Assembly (NCBI RefSeq): GCF_003860465.1
Contig: NZ_CP034183.1
Coordinates: 760,501-824,500 of the forward strand
DNA length: 64,000 nucleotides
Reading direction: 5' to 3'
Origin: Deinococcus psychrotolerans
GTDB lineage: Bacteria; Deinococcota; Deinococci; Deinococcales; Deinococcaceae
The translations under genes and the position numbers were made by a program. Shown one piece after another: positions 20,604 to 31,232 of this stretch (position 1 is the stretch's first letter; each line of letters starts with the position of its first letter). The notes beneath the pieces were generated by a model. It searched no databases and was not told where the DNA came from. It saw nothing but the letters and a program-made list of their open reading frames with translations.

Positions 20604-21794
20604 CTATAACTGAGCCACCGGACTTTGCCGCGCCGCGCCGAATGCCGGAGGCAAAGCCGCCAACACGCCCAGCGGAAACAGCGCCGCGACCCTGAACAGC
20701 AAGGCCCAGTCCAGCACCGGCGCGGGCAGGGCAAAACCGAGGCGGCCACCCAGCAGTTGGCCGCCCAGTACGCTGACGCCGTACGACAACCCCACGCCCA
20801 GCAGGAGTCCCAGCAGCACCGTCACGGCAGTTTCCAAGAGCACCACGCCAAAAACCGTGCTGCGCCCTGCGCCGAGCGCCCGCAGGAGCGCCACGCTGCG
20901 GGCGCGGTCTAAGCTGGCCGCGTAGACGCTCAGCCAGATGGTCAGCGCGGCCAGCAGCAGCACCAGCACGCTGAGGGCCGCATACGCCGCCTGGCCCTGC
21001 AGCACGAACGAGCGCACATTGGCAAAGACCTGGCCGGGAAAGACCGCTTGTGCACTCGGCGTGGCGTTCATCTGGCTGGACACCGAATACAGATCGCCCA
21101 GCTTGGCCGCCGTGTACAGCACCGCCGTCACGCCGCGAGACTCGGGGGTGAATTGGCCGTGAACCTCCCATAGGTTTTGAATGTCGGTCACGATGGCGCG
21201 GTCGACCGGCCCGCCTGTGGCTGCCAGAATGCCCACCACCTTGTATTCGGCGGCGTGTTCTTCCTCTTCCGCGCCCGCGTGTTCTTCTGAGCCGTGGGCG
21301 CTCCTGAACTGATCGCCCAGCTTGAGGCCGGTTTGCCGCGCCGCCGCCTGCCCGATCACCACTTCAAGGGGGCCGGCAAACAACCGCCCGGACTCCACAT
21401 GAAAGTAAGGCGGCAAGGTCGGCTTGAGGCGCTGCTCAAAAAAGCGGGCATTGGTGCCGACCATCGGCAGACCGTGATAATTGTCGCCGAAGCCCAACGG
21501 CACGGCCCGCAGAGTGCGCTTGTCGTCGGCCAGCTTCTGGTAAGTGGCATACGGAATATTGCCAATCGGCTCGTCCAGATAAAAAAGACTGCTCAGCACC
21601 GCCTGGGTGGGGCTGCCTTTGGCGGTGATCAGCAGATCAAAGACCTGAGCCGCGTCCGCCGCGCCGCGCTCCACCTGTTTGCTGACCAGCGGCACCACCA
21701 GAGCGGTTGCGGTGGCCAGCGCCACCGCCAGCACCGTCAGGAAAGTGGCCCAGCCGCGCACCCGCAGATTGCGCAGCGTGATCCAGAGTGTCAT
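20604..21794 (-). CDS. ABC transporter permease, FtsX/MacB type
   Basis: 396 residues with four predicted membrane spans: one near the N-terminus (GWATFLTVLAVALATATALV) and three in the C-terminal half (AALSVLVLLLAALTIWLSVY, VLLETAVTVLLGLLLGVGL, VAALFPLGVLAALPPA). A large periplasmic MacB_PCD-like domain of about 200 residues lies between, with a His/Glu-rich loop (SEEHAGAEEEEHAAEY) that could bind metal. Its start overlaps the stop of the ATPase gene by 4 nt. Together they form a type VII-like ABC complex that works on periplasmic substrates. The C-terminus ends shortly after the last span. Confidence 0.85.
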   Translation of the reverse strand: MTLWITLRNLRVRGWATFLTVLAVALATATALVVPLVSKQVERGAADAAQVFDLLITAKGSPTQAVLSSLFYLDEPIGNIPYATYQKLADDKRTLRAVPLGFGDNYHGLPMVGTNARFFEQRLKPTLPPYFHVESGRLFAGPLEVVIGQAAARQTGLKLGDQFRSAHGSEEHAGAEEEEHAAEYKVVGILAATGGPVDRAIVTDIQNLWEVHGQFTPESRGVTAVLYTAAKLGDLYSVSSQMNATPSAQAVFPGQVFANVRSFVLQGQAAYAALSVLVLLLAALTIWLSVYAASLDRARSVALLRALGAGRSTVFGVVLLETAVTVLLGLLLGVGLSYGVSVLGGQLLGGRLGFALPAPVLDWALLFRVAALFPLGVLAALPPAFGAARQSPVAQL

Positions 21795-22477
21795 GCCAAC
21801 ACCAGGGTCTGTTCTGGAGATCGGTGTGGGGCAACTGCACCGACTTCAATCAGCCGCCCGAAGGCGTCCATAACAAGGGGATCATGGGTGACCACAATCA
21901 ATGTGACCCCCAGCACAGCGGCAGTGTCTTGAAGGAGTTTGAGGGCCTGCACGCCTCTGGCACGGTCTAAATGGGCGGTGGGTTCATCGGCGAGCAGCAG
22001 AGCGGGGCGGTGGGCGACTGCGCGGGCGAGCGCCACCCGTTGCCGCTCACCCGTCGACAATTGGCGCGGGGTGTGTCGCAGGCGAGCGCCGAGGCCCAGT
22101 TCGCTCAGCACTTCGGCGGCGCGTTCTCTGGCCTGTGGGCCGCGCATTCCCGATAGGCCCAGGCCCAGCAGCACATTTTCCAGGGCGCTGTAGCCGGGCA
22201 TCAGGTGAAAGTCCTGAAACACGTAGCCGACGCTGCGGGCGCGGTAAGCGTCGCGGCCACTTTCACTCAGCGCACTGATGATTTGGCCGTCAAAGCGGAT
22301 TTGCCCGCTCTCTGGGCGCAGCAGTCCGGCGATCAAGTGCAGCAGCGTGGTTTTGCCCGCACCGCTGGGGCCGATGAGGGCCAGTTGCTCACCCTTGCCG
22401 ACTTCAAAACTGGGAAACGTCAGCGCCACTTCTGGGCCGTGCCGGTAGGTGAGGTTCTGCACCGCCAGTTGAGTCAC
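21791..22477 (-). CDS. ABC transporter ATP-binding protein, LolD/MacB type
   Basis: 228 residues with a complete nucleotide-binding domain: Walker A GPSGAGKTTLLHLIAG, the Q-loop at VGYVFQDFHLMPGYS, signature LSTGERQRVALARA, Walker B ALLLADEPTAHLD, and the switch histidine in VVTHDP. It is the ATPase partner of the downstream permease. Both its ends overlap neighbours by 4 nt, so the three genes 22902-20604 form a tightly coupled operon. Such systems move lipoproteins, peptides or metals, or drive cell-wall enzymes; the substrate here is unknown. Confidence 0.92.
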   Translation of the reverse strand: MTQLAVQNLTYRHGPEVALTFPSFEVGKGEQLALIGPSGAGKTTLLHLIAGLLRPESGQIRFDGQIISALSESGRDAYRARSVGYVFQDFHLMPGYSALENVLLGLGLSGMRGPQARERAAEVLSELGLGARLRHTPRQLSTGERQRVALARAVAHRPALLLADEPTAHLDRARGVQALKLLQDTAAVLGVTLIVVTHDPLVMDAFGRLIEVGAVAPHRSPEQTLVLA

Positions 22478-22902
22478 TGATTTTCTACTTTGTCGGCGTA
22501 CAAGCGCACCAAGCTGACAAAGCCGGTCTGGTCGTCTTTTTTGATGCCGTATTCCAAGCGCCCGGTGACTTTCAGCGCCCCGGTGCTAGGGTCGAGCAAT
22601 TTGCCGTCCGGCATGATGACCAACACGATGTCGGGCGGCCAATCGGCCACCGTGCTGCAAAACGGACACGAACTCATCGGGGCTTTGGTCAGCACGAAAA
22701 AGTCCAGCTTGGGCTTGAGCGGCGGGGCCATAAAGCCCACCATACTGACGCTTTTGCCGCTCATGCCCTGCAACTTGGGGCTAAACTCGATGCCGCGCAC
22801 CGTCACTTTGCTGTACATCTCGCTGAATTTGAGGCTGCTCTGGGCCTGCGCTGCCGAGAGCAGCAGCGCTGCCCAGAGCGCGAAAAGGGCGGGTTTCACC
22901 AC
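22474..22902 (-). CDS. Secreted CPxC-containing protein of an ABC operon
   Basis: 142 residues, signal peptide ending at AAQAQ, first gene of the ABC operon. The mature part contains LQGMSGKSVSMVGFMAPPLK, then SSCPFCSTVADWPPDIVLVI. That is a CPFC pair in a small OB-like beta fold reminiscent of DUF3299 periplasmic proteins. The CxxC could be a redox or metal site, and the His/Glu loop of the partner permease makes a metal-related export system plausible. Both ideas are inference. It starts with GTG; two successive GTG codons (22902 and 22899) are possible. Confidence 0.7.
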   Translation of the reverse strand: MVKPALFALWAALLLSAAQAQSSLKFSEMYSKVTVRGIEFSPKLQGMSGKSVSMVGFMAPPLKPKLDFFVLTKAPMSSCPFCSTVADWPPDIVLVIMPDGKLLDPSTGALKVTGRLEYGIKKDDQTGFVSLVRLYADKVENQ

Positions 22903-23027
22903 TGGAGTATTTCAGGGGATTGTCAGGGCAGTGGTATGGAGCAGGCTCAAAAACCCCCCGCCCACAGGGGGAGAGGGGTGCTGTAAAGCGCCAAATTTGA
23001 TCTTGCTCCGAGCCGTTCGTCAAAGGC

Positions 23028-24773
<1,746 letters not shown>

Positions 24774-24796
24774 ACGCCTTTCATTGAATCGGCTAA

Positions 24797-24837
24797 GTGT
24801 CAGGTGGGTTTAAGGCTTTGGTCAGCCTTGTGTCAGC
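24797..24837 (-). promoter_or_regulatory. Putative Pho box of phoA
   Basis: On the minus strand GCTGAC begins at 24837 and 24826 and CCTGACAC at 24804, offsets 0, 11 and 33. The end of the array is 24 nt before the ATG. TTCAAT just downstream could be the -10. The array lies in the region shared with the divergent TlpA-like gene. Confidence 0.65.
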
Positions 24838-24922
24838 TTTTGAGCAGGCAAGTCTAGAGGCGTCCGTTCAAAATAAACTGAACCAGTAGCGCGGCTGATC
24901 CGACTTCAGGCACAGTAAGAGT

Positions 24923-25360
24923 ATGTTCGCCGCCCTGTTGACCTTGCTGACTTTACCCGCGCTGGCGGTGGGAAGCGCCGCGCCGCCACTGACGCTGAGT
25001 GATTCACAGGGCCGTGTCAGCCGCTTCAAACCCGCCGCCAAGGGCGTGACCTTGCTCAATTTCTGGGCGACGTGGTGCCCGCCGTGCCGCGAAGAATTAC
25101 CGCGTCTGGACGCTGCCCAGCGTTCCGGCAAGCTGAACGTGGTGGCGGTGAATGTGGGCGAGTCACCGGCAGGCGTGCTGAGTTTCTGGAAGGAAAATCA
25201 ACTGGGAGGCTTGCCCCTGACGTTTGCCCGCACCGCAGATTTGCGCGGCTGGCCGCTGCCCGGACTGCCCACCAGCGTACTGCTGGGCGCGGACGGCAAA
25301 GTGCGGGCGCTCAAATTTGGGCCGCTGACGGCAGCGGAATTGGAGAAGTGGGGAAAGTAG
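24923..25360 (+). CDS. TlpA-like thioredoxin-fold protein
   Basis: 145 residues. A hydrophobic N-terminus (MFAALLTLLTLPALAVG) acts as signal or anchor. A thioredoxin fold follows with NFWATWCPPCREELPRLD, whose active-site WCPPC is typical of TlpA/ResA reductases, and cis-Pro in GLPTSVLLGADG. It should keep disulfides of periplasmic or cytochrome-assembly proteins reduced. It is divergent from phoA. The short leader has no strong Shine-Dalgarno sequence; a TAAGAGT lies just before the ATG. Its partner (a CcdA/DsbD reductant source) is not in the window. Confidence 0.85.
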   Translation: MFAALLTLLTLPALAVGSAAPPLTLSDSQGRVSRFKPAAKGVTLLNFWATWCPPCREELPRLDAAQRSGKLNVVAVNVGESPAGVLSFWKENQLGGLPLTFARTADLRGWPLPGLPTSVLLGADGKVRALKFGPLTAAELEKWGK

Positions 25361-25430
25361 GAATTCGGGCTATGGGAATTTGAAGCGCCGACAAGGGCCG
25401 CGTCAGCCGCATCCCATCTTATTCACCTTC

Positions 25431-28046
25431 CTACAACATCGGCAGGGCCGACAACTCAGAAAACGCGTCGGGGGCAGGCAAGCCAGCGCCAAAGCTCGGC
25501 GGCACGAAGAAGCTGCCCTCGGTGCTGCCGCCGCCGACCAGCGCCAGGCGGCTGTCCAGTTCGGCGGAGCTGAGCTTGCCCGCGAAGAAGGCGCGGTGGG
25601 CGGCCACCACCTCGCGCACGTCCTCGGCGCTCTCGTGGACGAACTCCAAGCGGAAGTCGCGCAGGCCACCCTCCAGCCAGGTGGGGAGGTGGGCAGCCCC
25701 CGTCTGGGCGCGGCCCTCGAAGACGGTGTTGCGGCATCCCACGTCGGCCATCACCGGATGCAGGCGGCCCCGCTCGTCGCGCAGGGCCAGCTGATGGCTC
25801 TCACACGGGTGGCCGCAGTTGGTGTAATCGGTGCCGTCGCTCAGGAAACGGCAAAATACGCAGTGCTCAGTGTGAAAGACCGGCAGGTGGCCGTAAGCGA
25901 TCACTTCGAGCTTGTCCGGCCCGATCAGCGCGGCGAGGTCACTGATTTGCTGGGCGTTGAGGTCGTGGGTGGGCGTGATGCGGTTCAGGCCCAGCGCCAG
26001 CAGAGCGCGGCTGCTCAGCGCGTTGGCGGCGTTGAGGCTAAAGTCGCCGACCAAATCGGGGCGGTTCGGCACATTTTGGAGGCCTTCCAGCAGCCCGCCG
26101 GAGCGCACCAGCAGTTCAGCGTTCAGCGACAGCAAGAACTTTTGCAGCTTTTGTTCGGTGGGCTTGAGAATGCGCGGACTGGCCACCCGCACCGTGATGC
26201 CCGCGTTCTGAACTTGCTCCACGCTGGGCCGCAGGCCGTAGAGTTCGAGGTAATCCAGCGTGATGCTCTCGGGATACGCGGCGATGGCGGCTCCCAACTG
26301 CTCGGGTGTGCGAACCAGCAGGTGCAGACGCGGAGCCGTCTGGGGAGCGGGGGCCAGATCGGCTGAACCGCTGCTGGCCTCCAATAATGGCTGGGCGCGG
26401 CGCTCTGGAACCTGCCCCCTCAGCGCGGTGAGCTGGGTGGTGGCGTCGCGGCGCAGAGCGTTCAGGGCACTGACGGGCAAAAATCCCGCGCCCACCAGCT
26501 CTATGTCCAAGTCGGCCAAGTGGTACGGCGTGCCGCCCAGCTTGCCGAGTTGCTCGCGCAGAGTTTGTTCGTCGAGGGCGCGGTTACGGGCCTCGGAGAG
26601 CGGGGCCTCGCCGGTGGCTGTCACCATGCGGCCCACTTCGTCGGTCAGGGTCAGGCGCGGGGCCTCGCCCACCTTGCCCACAAACTGCATCGTCACGGGC
26701 CGGGTGTACAGCGGGTCGGCGCTGTCGAGCAGCGGGCGCACGCGGGCGTCGAGGGCGGGATCATGGGTGCGCCAGACCCAGTCGCCGGAGCGCACCCGAT
26801 CAGGATTGACAGCTCCTTTGGCAAAGCGCAGCTCAATTTCTTGCCCAGACTTGAGCGCTTCGAGTGGCTGGTTGTTTTGCCCTGCGCCGTAACCCCAGCC
26901 GCCATACAAAAATCCGCCTTCCTCACGGCCTTCCGGCGCTCGCCAGTTGGCCGCGTCGAACACCAGGCCGTCTCCAGCCTTGAGGTCTTCGCTGAGCTTG
27001 ACGACCACGCCGCGCCCAGTCAGGGCCGTGACCGTACCGACCCGCACCCCCCGGTGGCGCGGCGCACGGCCCCGCACGACGGTCTGGTGGTTGGTTCCGG
27101 CCATAAAGTGCGGCCCCAGGCCCCGCGAGTAGACCTGCGCCAGATCGCGCTCGTCTTGCGGCGTGATGCTGAGTGGCAGCTTGGCCCAGGCCTCGTCCAC
27201 GGCCTTGCGGTAGGCGGCGGTGGTCAGCGCCACAAATTCGGCGTCCTTGTAACGGCCTTCAATTTTGAGGCAATGCACCCCGATACTGATGAGTTCGGGA
27301 ACCTGATGCAGCGCGTAGAGGTCGCCGGGCGACAATAGATAGCGGGCGTCGCCGAGATCACGCTGGAGGCCGTCCACGAAGAGGTCGTAAGGCAAGCGGC
27401 AGGCCTGAGCACACTGGCCCCGGTTGGCGCTGCGCCCGCCCCAGGCCTCGCTGGAAAAGCACTGGCCCGAATAACTGACACACAGCGCTCCGTGAACAAA
27501 GGTTTCGAGCTCGACGTCGGTGGCGGCGCGGATGCGGGCAATGTCGGGCAGGCTCAGTTCGCGGCCCAGCACCACCCGGCTGGCCCCGAAGCGGTGGGCG
27601 AGCTGTGCGCCCTCAGCGGAAGTAATGCTCATCTGGGTAGAGCCGTGGATCGGCAAGTCCGGCACCACCTCGGCGGCCAACCGCGCTACGCCGATGTCCT
27701 GCACAATGATGGCGTCTACTCCGCAAGCAGACAGGTGCAGGAGCTGCTGCTCGGCTTCGCGCAGCTCGCGGTCAAACACCAGCACGTTGAAGGTCACGTA
27801 CCCTTTGATGCCGCGCTCGTGCAGGTAACGCATGATCTCGGGCAATTCCTCGTTGCTGAAGCCCACCTTGGCCCGCGCGTGAAAGGCCTCCACTCCAAAA
27901 AACACCGCGTCGGCCCCGGCATTGGCGGCGGCGCGGAGCTGCGGCCAACCGCCCACCGGACTCATCACCTCGGGTTTGAAGCGCGGTTTGAGGCTGAGCT
28001 GTTCGGGGGCCGACTGGGCAGAGGTAGAGCGGGCATCACTGGACAT
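25431..28046 (-). CDS. U32-family peptidase-like RNA hydroxylation protein (RlhA/TrhP type)
   Basis: 871 residues. The N-terminal half is peptidase U32: PVGGWPQLRAAANAGADAVF, ETFVHGALCVSYSGQCFSS, and GQCAQACRLPYDLFVDG. Its clustered cysteines bind iron-sulfur in RlhA. A DUF3656-like collagenase-associated region follows, then a second U32-like half with HCVFCRFLSDGTDYTNCGHPCE. This double-length layout is that of RlhA (23S rRNA C2501 hydroxylation), with TrhP (tRNA hydroxylation) the related short form. Annotation as a protease is traditional and probably wrong. TACACT lies 8 nt before the ATG. Whether it acts on rRNA or tRNA cannot be decided here. Confidence 0.85.
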   Translation of the reverse strand: MSSDARSTSAQSAPEQLSLKPRFKPEVMSPVGGWPQLRAAANAGADAVFFGVEAFHARAKVGFSNEELPEIMRYLHERGIKGYVTFNVLVFDRELREAEQQLLHLSACGVDAIIVQDIGVARLAAEVVPDLPIHGSTQMSITSAEGAQLAHRFGASRVVLGRELSLPDIARIRAATDVELETFVHGALCVSYSGQCFSSEAWGGRSANRGQCAQACRLPYDLFVDGLQRDLGDARYLLSPGDLYALHQVPELISIGVHCLKIEGRYKDAEFVALTTAAYRKAVDEAWAKLPLSITPQDERDLAQVYSRGLGPHFMAGTNHQTVVRGRAPRHRGVRVGTVTALTGRGVVVKLSEDLKAGDGLVFDAANWRAPEGREEGGFLYGGWGYGAGQNNQPLEALKSGQEIELRFAKGAVNPDRVRSGDWVWRTHDPALDARVRPLLDSADPLYTRPVTMQFVGKVGEAPRLTLTDEVGRMVTATGEAPLSEARNRALDEQTLREQLGKLGGTPYHLADLDIELVGAGFLPVSALNALRRDATTQLTALRGQVPERRAQPLLEASSGSADLAPAPQTAPRLHLLVRTPEQLGAAIAAYPESITLDYLELYGLRPSVEQVQNAGITVRVASPRILKPTEQKLQKFLLSLNAELLVRSGGLLEGLQNVPNRPDLVGDFSLNAANALSSRALLALGLNRITPTHDLNAQQISDLAALIGPDKLEVIAYGHLPVFHTEHCVFCRFLSDGTDYTNCGHPCESHQLALRDERGRLHPVMADVGCRNTVFEGRAQTGAAHLPTWLEGGLRDFRLEFVHESAEDVREVVAAHRAFFAGKLSSAELDSRLALVGGGSTEGSFFVPPSFGAGLPAPDAFSELSALPML

Positions 28047-28054
28047 AACGGATC

Positions 28055-28060
28055 AGTGTA
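28055..28060 (-). promoter_or_regulatory. -10 hexamer of the U32 gene
   Basis: TACACT on the minus strand is 8 nt before the ATG ending at 28046. Confidence 0.4.
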
Positions 28061-28162
28061 GCGAAATGGTGAAGGCCGCAGGGTGAGCGAGTGGACGAAG
28101 AGATGAGCGGGCGGTGGGCGAGTCCAGCAGGTTACCGTCACTCTGGCGTCAGGTCGGAGCGC

Positions 28163-28168
28163 TACACT
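28163..28168 (+). promoter_or_regulatory. -10 hexamer of a secreted-protein gene
   Basis: TACACT lies 7 nt before the ATG at 28176. The same word drives the divergent U32 gene about 100 bp away. Confidence 0.45.
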
Positions 28169-28175
28169 GAGAAGT

Positions 28176-28745
28176 ATGAAAAAGCCTGCTGCGGCTCTTT
28201 TAACGCTCCTAGCACTCTCTGCGGCCCAAGCGCTGACCCTTCAAGGCAGCGTCGTCGGGGGCGCGGGCCTGCCACCGTCGGCGCGGCTGGGCCTGTGGAG
28301 CGTGCAGCCTTCGGGCGCAGCCGGCAGCGAGTTGTCCAGCACGGCGATTACCGGCGGCAGCTTCATCTTGACTTGGCCCGACGAGCCGCCGCCCAGCCGC
28401 GCTCAGTTTCCGCTGCGCCCCGAAGCCATCGGCTGGCCCGGCGTGATTGGAGACGTGCAGCTCAGCGCTGCCGTGCAAAGCGCCGCCACCAACTTGTTTG
28501 TCTATAACGACGCCAACGGCAATGGCAAGCGCGACGACAACGAAGCGCTCCTCGACGCTTTTCCTGAAGCGCAGCGCGAACCGCTCATCACGGTGTGGGT
28601 CAGCAGTGCAGTGACCATCAAAGCGGGACGCGGGTTTAGCGCCACCTTAAAAAGCGGCTGGAACACCTTTCTGGTGGACTTGGGCCGCAGCGCCGCCGTC
28701 AGCAGCTACAACGGACAGCCCATCAGCGTGCGGGTACAACGCTAA
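28176..28745 (+). CDS. Secreted protein with a DxNxNG calcium-type loop
   Basis: 189 residues, signal peptide ending SAAQA. The protein is beta-rich, beginning LTLQGSVVGGAGLPPSARLG like the carboxypeptidase-regulatory or transthyretin-type domains. In its centre FVYNDANGNGKRDDNEALLD is an EF-hand/dockerin-like Asp-rich loop likely to bind calcium. No catalytic motif is visible. Similar secreted proteins are frequent in Deinococcus; the function is unknown. It is monocistronic: the next gene has its own 130-nt spacer. Confidence 0.7.
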   Translation: MKKPAAALLTLLALSAAQALTLQGSVVGGAGLPPSARLGLWSVQPSGAAGSELSSTAITGGSFILTWPDEPPPSRAQFPLRPEAIGWPGVIGDVQLSAAVQSAATNLFVYNDANGNGKRDDNEALLDAFPEAQREPLITVWVSSAVTIKAGRGFSATLKSGWNTFLVDLGRSAAVSSYNGQPISVRVQR

Positions 28746-28877
28746 GAAGAAAGTCCGTGAGAGGGCAATAGAGGCAGCATAAGAAGCTGATTGTGGCTGT
28801 GATTCGCGCTCCCACTGCGCTCGGCCGGGGGCTTTTGTGACGCCCAGCCTTGCCCCTGAGCCCCCGATGCGTTAAGA

Positions 28878-29933
28878 ATGCACTTTATGCGAGAAGCTGT
28901 CCTTGAAGTCCTGCGCTCAGTCAACGATCCCGAACTACACCGCGACCTGGTCTCGCTGGGGATGATTGAACGTATTGATGTGGCCGGCAGCGACATCACC
29001 GTTAAAGTCAACTTGACCACTCCGGCTTGCCCCCTCAAAGCCACCATCGAGCGCGACGTGCGGGAAGCCGTGATGTCGGTTACGGGCGTCGAATCGGTCA
29101 CGGTCGAGTTTGGCGCACAAGTCAGAATGCCCAGCACCCCGCCGATGCCCGGCGTCAAAAACGTGCTGCTGATCGGCAGCGGCAAGGGCGGCGTGGGCAA
29201 GTCGTCAGTGGCGGTCAACATCGCCTGCGCATTGGCCCAGTCCGGCGCGAGCGTGGGTCTCATGGACGCCGACGTGTACGGCCCCTCAGTGGCGCACATG
29301 TTGGGCAAAAGCAGCGCCAAGCTCACCGGCAACGCCGAGCGCAAGATGATGCCGCTCGAAGCGCACGGCATCCGCTTTATCAGCATGGCCAACCTCTCCC
29401 CCGCCGGTCAGGCGCTGGTCTGGCGCGGGCCGATGCTGCATTCGGCCATTCAGCAGTTTCTCAAAGACGCGGCGTGGGGCGAGCTCGATTACCTGATCGT
29501 AGATCTGCCGCCCGGCACCGGCGACGTGCAGCTCTCGCTGACCCAGAGCGTGCAGGTCACCGGTGCGGTGATCGTGACCACGCCGCAGGACGTGGCCCTG
29601 ATTGACGCCGCCCGCGCCATCGATATGTTCCGCAAAGCCAACGTGCCGATTTTGGGCATCATCGAGAATATGAGTTACTTCGAAGCTCCCGACACCGGAC
29701 ATATCTACGACTTATTCGGGCGCGGCGGAGCCAGCAAGCTCGGCAATTATCCGGTTCTGGGCGAAGTGCCGCTCGACACCGATGTCAGGCAAGACGCCGA
29801 CAACGGCACGCCCGCCGTGATCTCGCATCCGCAGGCGGCGGCCTCCATTGCCCTGCGGCAAATCGCCCAGAACCTTGCCGGACGGGTCAGTGTGCAGACC
29901 CTTACCGAGTTGCCGATGGCACAACTGGCGTAA
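28878..29933 (+). CDS. mrp: Mrp/ApbC iron-sulfur carrier ATPase
   Basis: 351 residues. An N-terminal MIP18/DUF59 domain (VLRSVNDPELHRDLVSLGMI) is followed by the P-loop NTPase with the deviant Walker A GSGKGGVGKSSVAVNIA. DLPPGTGDVQLSLTQ and the C-terminal half follow. The usual CxxC metal motif near IIENMSYFEAPDTGHIYDLF is not visible: the ENMSYF is followed by EAPDTG instead of CxxC. The family carries and delivers Fe-S clusters. An ATG at 28887 is an alternative start matching the usual N-terminus better. The next gene, a SufR-like regulator, starts 5 nt after its stop. Confidence 0.88.
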   Translation: MHFMREAVLEVLRSVNDPELHRDLVSLGMIERIDVAGSDITVKVNLTTPACPLKATIERDVREAVMSVTGVESVTVEFGAQVRMPSTPPMPGVKNVLLIGSGKGGVGKSSVAVNIACALAQSGASVGLMDADVYGPSVAHMLGKSSAKLTGNAERKMMPLEAHGIRFISMANLSPAGQALVWRGPMLHSAIQQFLKDAAWGELDYLIVDLPPGTGDVQLSLTQSVQVTGAVIVTTPQDVALIDAARAIDMFRKANVPILGIIENMSYFEAPDTGHIYDLFGRGGASKLGNYPVLGEVPLDTDVRQDADNGTPAVISHPQAAASIALRQIAQNLAGRVSVQTLTELPMAQLA

Positions 29934-29938
29934 GGGCC

Positions 29939-30598
29939 GTGACTGCCGTTGCCGTCATTCCTGCCGCTCATTTGCCGGAGCGCACCCCAGAGCGCACCAA
30001 AGACAAGCTGCTGGAAGCGGTCAAGGAATGCGACTGCGCCACTGCCCAGACCCTTGCCGACAAACTTAACTTGAGCGTCCCGGCGATCCGGCGGCATTTG
30101 CAAGACCTGCAAGACGCCGGACACCTGGATGTCCGCAGCGAGAAACCCGGTGGTCGGGGCCGTCCGCAGCACGTGTATGTGCTGACGGAAGCGGGCGAGG
30201 CGACCTTTCCCAAAGCCTACGCTTCGCTGTGCGTGGACGTGCTCAGGCATGTGGATAGCCTGTTTGGCGAGGGCGCGGTGATGCGGGTATTGGACGCCCG
30301 GCAACTGGATTTGTATGAGACGCTCGCTCCGCTGCTGAGCCGGCACGGCGACCTCGGCAGCAAGCTGGAAGCACTGGCAGAGGCGCTGTGCCAGCACGGT
30401 TACGCCGCCCGCGCTTATCAGGAAGGTGGACAGTGGTACCTTTCGCAGCGCAACTGCCCCGCGCCCGCCGTCGCCAAAGCTTTTCCCGAACTGTGCCAGA
30501 CCGAGCTGAACCTTTACCGCGAACTGCTGGGCGTGCCGATCAGCCGTGAAGCGCGGCTCTCCTGCGGCGCGGCGGAGTGCCGCTACAAGGTCGGCTGA
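29939..30598 (+). CDS. sufR: SufR-like winged-helix regulator with cysteine cluster
   Basis: 219 residues, GTG start. Residues 15-85 form a DeoR/ArsR-like winged helix (TAQTLADKLNLSVPAIRRHL, then GGRGRPQHVYVLTEAG). The C-terminal half contains C-x12-C (NCPAPAVAKAFPELC) and, 22 residues on, C-x4-C (SCGAAEC), which matches the cysteine layout of SufR Fe-S sensors. SufR binds an iron-sulfur cluster and represses suf genes. Here it is coupled to mrp (5-nt gap), which supports an iron-sulfur homeostasis role. No suf operon is in the window. Confidence 0.8.
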   Translation: MTAVAVIPAAHLPERTPERTKDKLLEAVKECDCATAQTLADKLNLSVPAIRRHLQDLQDAGHLDVRSEKPGGRGRPQHVYVLTEAGEATFPKAYASLCVDVLRHVDSLFGEGAVMRVLDARQLDLYETLAPLLSRHGDLGSKLEALAEALCQHGYAARAYQEGGQWYLSQRNCPAPAVAKAFPELCQTELNLYRELLGVPISREARLSCGAAECRYKVG

Positions 30599-30604
30599 GC
30601 AGGC

Positions 30605-31141
30605 GTGGGCCTTTACAGTGTGGTGGCGTGGCCTACCGCCGAGCTCGCCGAGTGGCTCAGCGCTTTGCAGCGGCGACTGGGCGTGCGCAGTTACGGCGAG
30701 GCACACCTGAATTTACGCGCTCCCTTCGAGTACGCCGGCGATCCTAAAGACCTCATTTGCGATGTGCGCCGCAGCTTGGCGGGCGTGCCGCCGTTTCAGG
30801 TGGAATTTTTGCACTGGCGGCGTTTTCCGCACGTCATCTTTTTGGAATATGCTCTCAGCGTGCCGCTGCACGGCCTCCACCAGCGCCTCATTCAGGTGCC
30901 GGGCGCTCCGCCGAGCAGCTATGACGGTGAGCGCTTCATTCCGCATGTCTCGCTGGCCATCGGGGTGGTGGACTGGGCCGAGGAGAGCATCTGGAACACG
31001 CTTAAAGACCTTCGCCCGCCGCAGAGCAGCTTTGAAGTGCAGGCCGCTTCACTGACCAAGGAAGCGGGCGGGGAGCTGCGCGAGGTGCGAACTTTTCCGC
31101 TGGGCTACAACGCAGCGAGTCAGCGTGAGCAAGAGCAGTAA
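30605..31141 (+). CDS. LigT-like 2H phosphoesterase family protein
   Basis: 178 residues, GTG start 6 nt after the sufR-like stop. Two 2H-type segments are seen: AHLNLRAPFEY, where HxTL/HxN is the first half, and FIPHVSLAIGV, a good HxS second half. This fits the 2'-5' RNA ligase / cyclic phosphodiesterase superfamily. The first motif is HLNL instead of HxTL, so activity is uncertain. Family members open or form 2',5' RNA links or cleave 2',3'-cyclic phosphates in the cytoplasm. Operon position suggests a role alongside Fe-S assembly, perhaps only by transcription. Confidence 0.7.
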   Translation: MGLYSVVAWPTAELAEWLSALQRRLGVRSYGEAHLNLRAPFEYAGDPKDLICDVRRSLAGVPPFQVEFLHWRRFPHVIFLEYALSVPLHGLHQRLIQVPGAPPSSYDGERFIPHVSLAIGVVDWAEESIWNTLKDLRPPQSSFEVQAASLTKEAGGELREVRTFPLGYNAASQREQEQ

Positions 31142-31232
31142 GGTCAGATAACAATCAAGTTCCGGCGGCGCGGGCTTGAGGTGAAGGAGCGCGGCTGCCT
31201 GTAGTGAGGGCCGGTAGCCATCAAGGATTCGA

